Below, piece after piece: positions 1 to 6,477 of a stretch of DNA of 6,963 nt (its first letter is position 1; each line of letters begins with the position of its first letter). The notes under the pieces are model-generated. The model did not search any database. It worked only from the letters and a program-made list of their open reading frames with translations, and was not told the origin of the DNA. Location of the stretch: contig JAISCM010000015.1 of NCBI GenBank assembly GCA_031265595.1, positions 1 through 6,963 on the forward strand. The letters run 5' to 3'. The DNA comes from Tannerellaceae bacterium (GTDB taxonomy: Bacteria; Bacteroidota; Bacteroidia; Bacteroidales; Tannerellaceae). Position numbers and translations under genes: made by a program.

Positions 1-693
1 GGAGACGATATTTATTACCTCTTCATAAAAGAGTATACGGAAAAGCAGTGGGGGCGTCCGGCCTGCGAATTGCCGGCTTCTATTATAAAAAGGATACCTT
101 TTCGTTTTACGTATGACAACAACTATTTTGACGACCCCTATCAGGGGATACCCCGGAATGGATATACGGCATTAATAAATAAGCTACTGGATGGCATAGA
201 AGTACGTACCGGGACAAATTATTTCCGGGCCCGCGACTACTTCTATAGCCTTGCCAAAAGAATCCTTTTCACCGGATGTATAGACGAGTATTTTGATTAC
301 CGGCTGGGGAAACTGGAATACAGAAGCCTTACATTTGAACATATTTATCTGGAAGATACAGACAATTATCAGGGAAATGCGGTAGTTAATTATAATGATA
401 GCACAACGCCCTATACACGGATTATCGAACACAAACATTTTGAGTTCGGAAAACAACCCTTCACCATCATCACCAAAGAATATCCGGTAAAACGCACCCT
501 TTCAGAGGAACCGTACTACCCGGTGAATGACGAAAAGAACACCAAACTATTGGGCGAGTATAAAGAACTGGCGGCCGGCTGCCCGGACATTATTTTCGGT
601 GGAAGGCTGGGGCAGTATGCTTATTTCGATATGGATGATACGATTGCGGCAGCCATCTCGCTTGCGAAGAAAGAACTGGATCAGACATACTAA
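1..693 (+). CDS. glf: UDP-galactopyranose mutase, C-terminal part (5' end outside window)
   Basis: This is a cytoplasmic flavoenzyme that interconverts UDP-galactopyranose and UDP-galactofuranose, the donor for galactofuranose in surface glycans. The frame is open from base 1, so the gene starts upstream; 230 residues are visible, whereas the family is usually about 370-380 long. The N-terminal FAD-binding Rossmann part is missing. Visible family signatures (numbered from the window edge) are YTEKQWG at 12-18, the RIP...DNNYF stretch at 31-43, TGCIDEYF at 91-98, EPYYPVND at 170-177, and the C-terminal flavin-binding GGRLGQYAYFDMD region near 200-212. A TTG at 70 could be mistaken for a start, but conserved sequence lies upstream of it. 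The next gene begins 10 bases after the stop and encodes a probable galactofuranosyltransferase, which fits a donor-synthesis plus transfer pair. Identification is very secure. Confidence 0.96.
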   Translation, partial: GDDIYYLFIKEYTEKQWGRPACELPASIIKRIPFRFTYDNNYFDDPYQGIPRNGYTALINKLLDGIEVRTGTNYFRARDYFYSLAKRILFTGCIDEYFDYRLGKLEYRSLTFEHIYLEDTDNYQGNAVVNYNDSTTPYTRIIEHKHFEFGKQPFTIITKEYPVKRTLSEEPYYPVNDEKNTKLLGEYKELAAGCPDIIFGGRLGQYAYFDMDDTIAAAISLAKKELDQTY

Positions 694-703
694 TCATACA
701 ACA

Positions 704-1735
704 ATGGCGAATTATTATTTATCAAAAAACTATACCGATATAAGCAGCGCAGGTAATAAGGCGAAAACCGATATTGAGAAAATACTATCGGGACTGGGCT
801 ATAAGAGCGCCGGATTGGCGCAAACCGTCTATTCTAATAAAATAGCAGGTTTTATACTGACGTTGATAGGAGTACTCAGGATGTTCTTCACCCTGTCGGC
901 CAACGACGTTGTCGTCATCCAGTATCCTTTCAAGAAATATTATTCGTTTGCCTGCCGTATCGCACATTTTAAGAAGGGGAAAGTGATAACGGTCGTTCAC
1001 GATTTAGGCGTCTTCCGAAGAAAACGATTGTCGGTAGATGAAGAAATGGCCAGGCTCAGCCATACCGACTACCTGATTGTCCATAATGAAAGCATGAAAA
1101 ACTGGTTGTTAAGGCATGGATACAGCAAACCGATGGTAAGCCTGAGTATATTCGACTACTTATCTTCTTCCGTAAACACAGGGCAGGATACGTATGGCGA
1201 GGGGCCTATTAAAGTAATCTATGCCGGAGGGCTGAGTTATAAGAAAAACAGATACCTGTATGCGTTGGATGATATTATCTCAAACTGGCAATTTGAACTT
1301 TACGGAAGCGGCTTTGAAGAAGATAAGATAAAAAACAAAAAACAGTTCAAATACCACGGCTTTTGTCCTTCCGACAGGCTGATCGAAACCGTTTCCGCAC
1401 ATTACGGCTTAGTGTGGGACGGAGAGTCGGCATCTGCCTGTTCCGGCAATTACGGCGAATACCTGAAGATAAATAATCCTCATAAGGCATCGTTGTATAT
1501 TCGTTGTAATCTCCCTGTAATTATATGGAAAGAGGCTGCATTAGCTCCCTTTGTAATGAAGCACAAAATAGGCCTGTGCATCGGCTCTATTGACGAATTG
1601 AACACAACGCTGCCTGCCGTCTCCGTGGAAGAATATAATGAGATGAAGCGAAACATCCGGGCTATTAATGCCAACCTATCCTCCGGGTTCTATCTAACGA
1701 ACGCCCTGAGCCTGATCGAATCGTTAGCCCGTTAA
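704..1735 (+). CDS. Galactofuranosyltransferase-like enzyme (WbbI / Gtf3-type glycosyltransferase)
   Basis: The product has 343 residues and resembles E. coli WbbI, a beta-1,6-galactofuranosyltransferase, and the related Gtf3-type two-Rossmann-fold (GT-B) enzymes. The N-terminus MANYYLSKNY with SAGNKA at 15-20 is typical of the family. There is HD at 99-100, an IYAGGLSYKKNR segment at 172-183 opening the second domain, VWDG at 237-240, and the diagnostic NNPHK at 257-261 followed by SLYIRCNLPVIIWKEAA. The frame is open further upstream to 527, but that part overlaps glf and has no family character, so the ATG at 704 is chosen. It follows the glf stop by 10 bases and is probably cotranscribed with it. 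Adjacency to glf makes UDP-galactofuranose the likely donor; this is inference, since WbbI relatives also use other sugars. The acceptor is unknown. It probably acts on the cytoplasmic face of the inner membrane. Confidence 0.85.
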   Translation: MANYYLSKNYTDISSAGNKAKTDIEKILSGLGYKSAGLAQTVYSNKIAGFILTLIGVLRMFFTLSANDVVVIQYPFKKYYSFACRIAHFKKGKVITVVHDLGVFRRKRLSVDEEMARLSHTDYLIVHNESMKNWLLRHGYSKPMVSLSIFDYLSSSVNTGQDTYGEGPIKVIYAGGLSYKKNRYLYALDDIISNWQFELYGSGFEEDKIKNKKQFKYHGFCPSDRLIETVSAHYGLVWDGESASACSGNYGEYLKINNPHKASLYIRCNLPVIIWKEAALAPFVMKHKIGLCIGSIDELNTTLPAVSVEEYNEMKRNIRAINANLSSGFYLTNALSLIESLAR

Positions 1736-1744
1736 TTAAAATAG

Positions 1745-1773
1745 CAAAGGTACGGCAGTGGCCTTGTTTTTTT
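1745..1773 (+). terminator. Weak candidate intrinsic terminator after the galactofuranosyltransferase gene
   Basis: A short imperfect stem is followed directly by seven T residues (1767-1773). The left arm CAAAGGT (1745-1751) pairs with GCCTTG (1761-1766), with one bulged A and a terminal G-T wobble, around a 9-base loop. The position, just after the stop at 1735 and just before a good promoter, fits a terminator. The stem is short, so it may be leaky. Confidence 0.35.
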
Positions 1774-1783
1774 AATATACAGG

Positions 1784-1815
1784 CTTGAAAATCCCAAGAT
1801 TTTCATGTAAGTTTG
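1784..1815 (+). promoter_or_regulatory. Bacteroidetes-type housekeeping promoter for the DUF4254-GT9-kinase operon
   Basis: The Bacteroidetes major sigma factor recognises TTTG at -33 and TAnnTTTG at -7, with a 19-21 base spacer. Here CTTG at 1784-1787 (three of four bases) is followed after exactly 20 bases by TAAGTTTG at 1808-1815, which matches all the fixed positions. Transcription would start near 1818-1822, leaving a leader of about 15 bases before the ATG at 1835. An 8-bp inverted repeat occupies the spacer. Confidence 0.65.
1786..1805. repeat. Perfect 8-bp inverted repeat inside the promoter spacer, possible operator
   Basis: TGAAAATC (1786-1793) and GATTTTCA (1798-1805) are perfect reverse complements separated by four bases. 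The repeat begins inside the -33 element and ends two bases before the -7 element. A dimeric regulator bound there would block RNA polymerase. In RNA it would not be transcribed if the mapped promoter is right, so a DNA-binding role is likelier than a hairpin role. No known regulator motif is recognised. Confidence 0.4.
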
Positions 1816-1834
1816 CCAATAAAACAAATAAATT

Positions 1835-2440
1835 ATGAGTTTCAGCGCATTGAGCTATCAAATCTTTGAAAAAGCTATACATGATTATCACATAAAAGAC
1901 CAGGTGGATACGCCGGTTACGAATCCATACGAAGTAAAGAGTATTGAATATTACCTTTATCTGAAGAACTGGATAGACACCGTTCAATGGCATCTGGAAG
2001 ACATTATTCGTAACCCGGACATCGACCCGGTGGAAGCCCTGGCCATCAAACGCCGGATAGATAAGTCCAATCAAGACAGAACGGATTTGGTAGAGCTGAT
2101 AGACAGTTACTTTCTGGAAAAGTACAAAGAGGTTGAAACATGGGCCGGCGCTACCATCAACACCGAAAGCCCGGCCTGGGCGGTAGACCGCCTGTCTATC
2201 CTCGCCCTGAAACTATACCATATACACCAGGAAACCATCCGCCCCGAAGCAGAAGCAGCGCACAAAGCGGCCTGCCGGCAAAAAGCAGCCATCCTGTCGG
2301 AACAGCAAAAAGACCTCTCCACAGCCTTAGACCAATTACTGCATGACATTAAAGAAGGCAGAAAATACATGAAAGTATACAAGCAGATGAAGATGTACAA
2401 CGATCCGGCCCTGAACCCTGTACTCTACGGAAAGAAGTAA
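1835..2440 (+). CDS. DUF4254 domain-containing protein (function unknown)
   Basis: This 201-residue protein fits the uncharacterised family DUF4254, which I know from Bacteroidetes LPS gene clusters, and it covers roughly the whole family length. No signal peptide or membrane segment is seen, so it should be cytoplasmic. The sequence looks almost entirely helical. Recognisable stretches are QWHLEDIIR at 51-59, RIDKSNQDR at 74-82, ESPAWAVDRLSILALKLYH at 111-129 and YKQMKMYNDPALNP near 182-195. Polar conserved-looking residues (H53, E55, D56, D76, N79, D81, D118, R119) could form a site, but none is proven catalytic. The ATG at 1835 lies about 15 bases after a predicted transcription start. Its stop overlaps the next start as TAATG, which suggests translational coupling to the GT9 gene. 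A role linked to LPS core sugars is inferred only from position. Confidence 0.87.
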   Translation: MSFSALSYQIFEKAIHDYHIKDQVDTPVTNPYEVKSIEYYLYLKNWIDTVQWHLEDIIRNPDIDPVEALAIKRRIDKSNQDRTDLVELIDSYFLEKYKEVETWAGATINTESPAWAVDRLSILALKLYHIHQETIRPEAEAAHKAACRQKAAILSEQQKDLSTALDQLLHDIKEGRKYMKVYKQMKMYNDPALNPVLYGKK

Positions 2441-3471
2441 TGGCAAAGATATTAGTCATACGGCTTTCGGCTATTGGCGATGTGGCAATGACTGTACCGG
2501 CCATATACGCTGCGGCAAAGGCAAACCCTGAAGATTCTTTTGTGGTGCTTACGCAGGCCTTCCTGATCCCGGTATTCATCAATCGTCCGAAAAACGTAGA
2601 GGTGACAGGTATCAGTATTACCGGCCCGGAGAAAACGTTCAGGGGATTATTCCGTTTCGCATGGGCCTTCTCTAAGTATGACTTCGACGTGGTGCTCGAC
2701 CTCCATAATGTACTGCGAACGATGGTCATCCGGACGCTTTTCTGTCTGAAAGGAAAAAAAGTATTTGTAGTAAACAAAGCCCGCAAAGAACGCAGGCAAC
2801 TGACCGCCCGCAAAAACAAAGTATTGAAACCCATCCGCCCGGTGATAGAACGCTATGCCGACGTATTTAAAGCCGCCGGCATCCATTCGTCCGAAAGTTT
2901 TCATTCACTCTTTGACGAACGCCCCGTTAATCTGCCTTTACTGACAGAAGCGATCGGCGAAAAAACAGGCAAGTGGATCGGAATCGCCCCCTTTGCCAAA
3001 CATAAAGGTAAGATATATCCCATCGACCGGATGAAGCAAATCGTAGAAGCCCTATCGGAGCGCGAAGCATACACTCTCTTCCTGCTGGGGGCCAAAGGAG
3101 ATGAAGAGCGCATCTTGGGAGAATGGGCGCAACAGTTTCCAAGGGTTAAAATGGTGGTAGGCCGTTACTCGCTCGACAAAGAATTAGCGCTTATCAGCCG
3201 CCTGGATGTGCTACTCTGCATGGACTCTGCCAATATGCACTTTGCCTCCTTAGTGGGCACAAGGGTATTATCCGTCTGGGGCGCCACCCATCCATACGCC
3301 GGCTTCTACGGATACCACCAACGGCCAGACGATGCCATACAAACAAAACTGCCTTGCCGCCCCTGCTCCATCTTCGGAGAAAAACCTTGTTTCCGTGGCG
3401 ACTGGGCCTGCCTTACCCAACTCCCCCCTGAGCAAATCATTGATAAAATAGAAGAAACCCTCTCCGCATGA
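2440..3471 (+). CDS. Glycosyltransferase family 9 protein (ADP-heptose:LPS heptosyltransferase family)
   Basis: The 343-residue product is a GT-B enzyme of the heptosyltransferase family, which in E. coli (WaaC, WaaF) adds heptose to the LPS inner core on the cytoplasmic side of the inner membrane. Visible motifs are RLSAIGDVAMTVPAI at 8-22, where D14 corresponds to the WaaC catalytic aspartate; DLHNVLRT at 87-94; a GIAPFAKHKGKIYP donor-site segment at 181-194, where K191 likely matches the WaaC donor-binding lysine; and MDSANMHFAS at 261-270 before VWGATHP. Four cysteines at 306, 309, 317 and 324 lie near the C-terminus. The start overlaps the DUF4254 stop by one base, and the last four bases overlap the kinase start as ATGA. 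Donor specificity is uncertain: many Bacteroidales LPS lack heptose, so this branch may use another sugar. Confidence 0.92.
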   Translation: MAKILVIRLSAIGDVAMTVPAIYAAAKANPEDSFVVLTQAFLIPVFINRPKNVEVTGISITGPEKTFRGLFRFAWAFSKYDFDVVLDLHNVLRTMVIRTLFCLKGKKVFVVNKARKERRQLTARKNKVLKPIRPVIERYADVFKAAGIHSSESFHSLFDERPVNLPLLTEAIGEKTGKWIGIAPFAKHKGKIYPIDRMKQIVEALSEREAYTLFLLGAKGDEERILGEWAQQFPRVKMVVGRYSLDKELALISRLDVLLCMDSANMHFASLVGTRVLSVWGATHPYAGFYGYHQRPDDAIQTKLPCRPCSIFGEKPCFRGDWACLTQLPPEQIIDKIEETLSA

Positions 3472-4205
3472 AAATAATTATTAACCCTGCTTACAACCAA
3501 TTTTCCACTTTCGTGCATACAATCCCCGAACGATTTGATAAAGAAGGGACATGTATTCATAAGGACAGAAACGAAATAAAAGTGTTCAATGTAGGCGGTA
3601 CAATCGTAAATGTCAAACAATATAAAGTACCCCTGTTTATGAACCGTTTGATCTATACTTTTATCCGTCCGGCAAAAGCCTCCCGCGCTTATCACTATGC
3701 ATTGAAACTACGCTCGAAAGGGTTCGACACGCCGGAACCGGTAGCCTATATCATCTCCTGTAAAGGAGGCTTCATCTACCGCACGTATTTTATAAGTCTG
3801 CACTCATCTTACGTTTGGAATATGTACGAATTTGGGGAAGGAACCCTTTCCGGACGGGAACATATCATCCGTTCATTCGCCAACTATACCGCCCGCCTTC
3901 ACGAAGCAGGGATTTATCATAAAGACTTTTCGCCGGGTAATATCCTCTTTGAAGAGACGGAAGAAGGCGTCCGCTTTTGCCTGATTGATATAAACCGTAT
4001 GGAATTTGGCAGGGTATCCATCAAAAAAGGATGCGCCAACTTTGCCCGCCTGTGGGGGAAAGAAGAAATGATCCGCCTGATTGCCTGCGAATACGCCAAA
4101 GAGAGAAAGGCTGATGAGGAAGAATGTACAGACCTGATTTTGTATTACCGCAATAAATTCTGGAAGAAATATAAGAAGAAACATGAGATAGACTTTGAGT
4201 TATAA
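3468..4205 (+). CDS. Lipopolysaccharide kinase-like protein (WaaP/KdkA/InaA type)
   Basis: This 245-residue protein has the compact protein-kinase-like fold motifs of LPS sugar kinases, which phosphorylate Kdo or heptose in the LPS core using ATP. VKQYK at 49-53 supplies the ATP-contacting lysine, probably K50. The catalytic loop is HKDFSPGNIL at 151-160, with D153 as base and N158 as metal ligand. LIDINR at 172-177 replaces the DFG motif, with D174 as the metal-binding aspartate. The C-terminus is very basic (KFWKKYKKKH), which would suit membrane association. No signal peptide or transmembrane helix is seen. The start ATG sits within ATGA shared with the GT9 stop, so translation is probably coupled. 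The exact substrate cannot be read from the sequence. Kdo is a reasonable guess, because phosphorylated Kdo is known in LPS of this bacterial group, but a core hexose is possible. Confidence 0.85.
   Translation: MKIIINPAYNQFSTFVHTIPERFDKEGTCIHKDRNEIKVFNVGGTIVNVKQYKVPLFMNRLIYTFIRPAKASRAYHYALKLRSKGFDTPEPVAYIISCKGGFIYRTYFISLHSSYVWNMYEFGEGTLSGREHIIRSFANYTARLHEAGIYHKDFSPGNILFEETEEGVRFCLIDINRMEFGRVSIKKGCANFARLWGKEEMIRLIACEYAKERKADEEECTDLILYYRNKFWKKYKKKHEIDFEL
4200..4205. other. Shared palindromic gene end: two convergent genes both finish on TTATAA
   Basis: TTATAA is its own reverse complement. The kinase gene reads TTA-TAA (Leu-stop) on the + strand, and the last GT4 gene reads TTA-TAA (Leu-stop) on the - strand from the same six bases. 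There is no room between the genes for a terminator, so any termination signal must lie inside the opposing coding sequence. Confidence 0.9.
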
Positions 4206-5324
4206 CACGCACTTATAAACGTTCATCAACTCGCCGGCCAACGTATTATTGGCAAAAGATTTTGAATACGCAAGACCCTTTACACGCATAGAACCGGCCA
4301 ATGCTTTATTGGTTAATACCAGTTGGATCATTTCCCTTAATTCATTCTCATTGTTCGGATCCGTATAAAGAGAACCTGGGCCTCCCGCTTCTTCAAGGCA
4401 TGAACCTGTGGCTGCTATAACAGGCACATCCGATACCAAAGCCTCCAGAATAGGAAGCCCAAAGCCTTCAAAAAAAGAAGGATACACAAAGATCTCCGCC
4501 ATCTGATAAAAAGCCGGCAAATCGGCAAAAGGGACATTGGTAAGGAAGCGAACCCTGCCCTGAAGGTTGTTCTCTTTCATATACGATTCAACGGTATCCA
4601 TATAGGGCGTATGCCGGCCTATGGCGAGCAGGGTTATATCTTCTTTTATTCCTTTAAGGGCTTTTACGATGAGTAGCAGGTTCTTTCGTTCTTCAATACT
4701 TCCTACATATAATATATAAGGGTGTAGCAGCGCATACTTCTCCCTTACCGTTGCTTTTCCTTCATCTGATACTTTGCTGTAAAAAGCAAGGTTACACCTG
4801 GAATAAACGATATCTATCTTATCTTCATCTATCGAAAAGAACGATATAATATCCCTTTTTGTCTGCTCGCTGACGGCTATGATCCTATCGGACTGCCGGC
4901 AGGCTTGTTTGAATTTATAAGCGTATATCCTTCTGTCGATAGCGCTATACAACCGGGGATAACGCAGGAAGATCAAATCATGTATGGAAACAACAGAAGG
5001 GATTTTGCTTTTTCCTATATTGAGAGGTAGTTCATTGCTTAGCCCGTGAAAGAGGTCGACCTTGTCTTTTTTTAGTTGTGCCGTTATGCCGAACGTTCGC
5101 CAGAAAGAAGAAAAGAGTTTATTCGCCCCTGTCGGGTATCGGAAGGATATGGCCTGGCTTGGCTGCAATTGATCGCGTAACTTTAAATTACCGGGACCGG
5201 GAGAATAAAGAATATATTCATTTCCCGGATACTGATCCGTAAAAGAATTAAGAATGATCCTTCCATAATTACCCAGTCCGGTACCATTGTGAGTTATTCG
5301 TTTTGCATCAAAACCTGCCTTCAT
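4200..5324 (-). CDS. Glycosyltransferase family 4 protein
   Basis: The product has 374 residues and is a retaining GT-B enzyme of the GT4 type. GTGLGNYGR at 14-22 is the typical N-terminal glycine loop; LFHG at 91-94, SIHDLIF at 113-119 and IIAVSEQTK at 148-156 complete the acceptor domain. VGSIEERKNL at 207-216 opens the nucleotide-sugar-binding domain, and EGFGLPILE at 286-294 is the E-x7-E motif that binds the donor. The frame runs open 21 codons further upstream, but that part lies within the preceding gene. The ATG at 5324 leaves a clean 5-base gap after the upstream stop and begins the conserved MKAGFDAKRI, so it is preferred. It is probably cotranscribed with the GT4 gene upstream. Sugar and linkage cannot be predicted; mannose- or galactose-type donors are common in this group. 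Confidence 0.9.
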   Translation of the reverse strand: MKAGFDAKRITHNGTGLGNYGRIILNSFTDQYPGNEYILYSPGPGNLKLRDQLQPSQAISFRYPTGANKLFSSFWRTFGITAQLKKDKVDLFHGLSNELPLNIGKSKIPSVVSIHDLIFLRYPRLYSAIDRRIYAYKFKQACRQSDRIIAVSEQTKRDIISFFSIDEDKIDIVYSRCNLAFYSKVSDEGKATVREKYALLHPYILYVGSIEERKNLLLIVKALKGIKEDITLLAIGRHTPYMDTVESYMKENNLQGRVRFLTNVPFADLPAFYQMAEIFVYPSFFEGFGLPILEALVSDVPVIAATGSCLEEAGGPGSLYTDPNNENELREMIQLVLTNKALAGSMRVKGLAYSKSFANNTLAGELMNVYKCVL

Positions 5325-5329
5325 TTTAT

Positions 5330-6400
5330 TTATGTATTTATTAACGCCTGATAGATCTCCCAATATTGACCGGCAGCTCTGTTCCATGAGAATTTTCCTG
5401 CCTGGTTCTTTATCATTTCTGCGGTTATGGTTGTTTGATACATCTTCATTCCCCGTTCAAATTCCTGCTGCATTTCTTTCCTGTCGAAATCATTATTGAA
5501 ATAAACAGCAACATTCCCGCCTATTTCCGGCAGTGCGGTATGAGACGATAAAAAAACAGGTTTCCCGTAATACATCGCCTCAACAACCGGCATTCCGAAT
5601 CCTTCAGCGATAGACGGAAAAAGAAACGCGGTGCAATTTTGCAAGTACCAATGTTTCACGGCTTCGCTTACCGCTCCGATGATATGTACCCTGTCCGCCA
5701 CTCCCCAATAAGCGGCTTCATCCATAATAACCTTTGCATAAGACGACAAATTTCCGACAATCAGCAAGGTGTAATCATTATTTTGCAACAGGCAGGGCAA
5801 AATATGAAAGTTCTTTTTGGCAAGAACAGTACCCAATGCCAGGAGAAATGGTTTTTTTGGTGAAAAATCCGGAGGCGTCTGAATTGCCCCGTTATATATA
5901 TTACAACCATTGTATATTACATCAACCTCTTTCCCATGTGTGTCCGTATGCGTAAGGACGTCCTTTTTGGCGAATTCGGAAATGGCAACCAGCCTGTCCG
6001 CAAGATCAATATTACGTTGTAATCGCCAGAGTCCGGTTTTTAATCCTTTTTGGTTCCGGTCGTATAAAAAGTTTAAGTCGTGGATGGTCAGTACTTTTTT
6101 TTGCTTATCGGAAGCCGGCATGTATCTATCTAACTGGAATGTAGAATGCCACACTTTGCAATTGTCAGGCAACCTGAGATAACAGGAATGCCAGAAATGC
6201 TTGCTGAACTTAGCAATATCGGGCGGGAGAAATTTCTGCACTCTCCGCTGGGCAAATACACTTAATCTCTCTCTATCCTTTTGATCCCGTTGATACAACG
6301 TATTGACCAGATTCAGACAAAAATGAAACAATCCCGTATTGAGTGTTTTCATTTTACAACAATCTATCATAATGTCCGCTTTCGGATACATACTATTCAT
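5330..6400 (-). CDS. Glycosyltransferase family 4 protein
   Basis: The product has 356 residues and belongs to the same GT-B class as its downstream neighbour but is clearly diverged. LTIHDLNFLYD at 104-114 and LVAISEFAKKDV at 137-148 mark the first domain. LALGTVLAKKN at 187-197 starts the second, and EGFGMPVVE at 266-274 is the donor-binding E-x7-E motif, followed by HTALPEIGG at 287-295. The N-terminus lacks the usual GxGxY glycine loop; NTGLFHFCLNLVN at 21-33 takes its place, so acceptor recognition may differ. The ATG at 6400 is the longest start; ATG at 6391 and 6370 are alternatives, and no ribosome-binding site discriminates between them. The stop lies 5 bases before the next GT4 gene. 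Proximity to LPS core genes suggests a role in the same glycan, but that is inference. Confidence 0.88.
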   Translation of the reverse strand: MNSMYPKADIMIDCCKMKTLNTGLFHFCLNLVNTLYQRDQKDRERLSVFAQRRVQKFLPPDIAKFSKHFWHSCYLRLPDNCKVWHSTFQLDRYMPASDKQKKVLTIHDLNFLYDRNQKGLKTGLWRLQRNIDLADRLVAISEFAKKDVLTHTDTHGKEVDVIYNGCNIYNGAIQTPPDFSPKKPFLLALGTVLAKKNFHILPCLLQNNDYTLLIVGNLSSYAKVIMDEAAYWGVADRVHIIGAVSEAVKHWYLQNCTAFLFPSIAEGFGMPVVEAMYYGKPVFLSSHTALPEIGGNVAVYFNNDFDRKEMQQEFERGMKMYQTTITAEMIKNQAGKFSWNRAAGQYWEIYQALINT

Positions 6401-6450
6401 ACTATTTAGTTTTTGACGTTTCTCTTTTTATTTAACTATAACGATTATCA

Positions 6451-6470
6451 TTTATTTCATCAGAAATAAA
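6451..6470. repeat. Perfect 8-bp AT-rich inverted repeat in the RNase H / GT4 gap
   Basis: TTTATTTC (6451-6458) and GAAATAAA (6463-6470) are perfect reverse complements around a 4-base loop. They lie 8 bases downstream of the RNase H stop, in the 77-base gap 6401-6477, which holds no gene. The stem has only one G-C pair and no following T-run on the - strand, so it is at best a weak terminator. It could instead be a regulatory site for the GT4 pair. Confidence 0.35.
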
Positions 6471-6477
6471 AACAACC

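Noticed and set aside
527..703. Upstream extension of the galactofuranosyltransferase frame to an ATG at 527
   Set aside because: It lies entirely within glf in another frame and has no family similarity; the conserved N-terminus begins at 704.
1736..1834. Phase-variable invertible promoter, as seen in Bacteroides capsule loci
   Set aside because: The only inverted repeat is 8 bp with a 4-base centre, lying inside the promoter rather than flanking it.
2753..2759. A-AAA-AAA heptamer in frame within the GT9 gene
   Set aside because: No strong downstream hairpin and no early stop in the -1 frame; it is explained by two lysine codons.
2349..2834. 161-codon open frame on the - strand
   Set aside because: It is a shadow opposite the DUF4254 and GT9 genes, with no recognisable domain and a composition typical of antisense frames.
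3306..3695. 129-codon open frame on the - strand
   Set aside because: It runs antisense across the GT9-kinase junction; both + strand genes have clear family motifs and this frame has none.
5325..5387. Upstream extension of the GT4 gene by 21 codons
   Set aside because: It overlaps the end of the preceding GT4 gene, and the conserved GT4 N-terminus begins at the ATG at 5324.
6105..6112. Eight-A run in slippage phase within the upstream GT4 gene
   Set aside because: No downstream stem was found, and the -1 frame stays open for many codons; it is explained by lysine codons.
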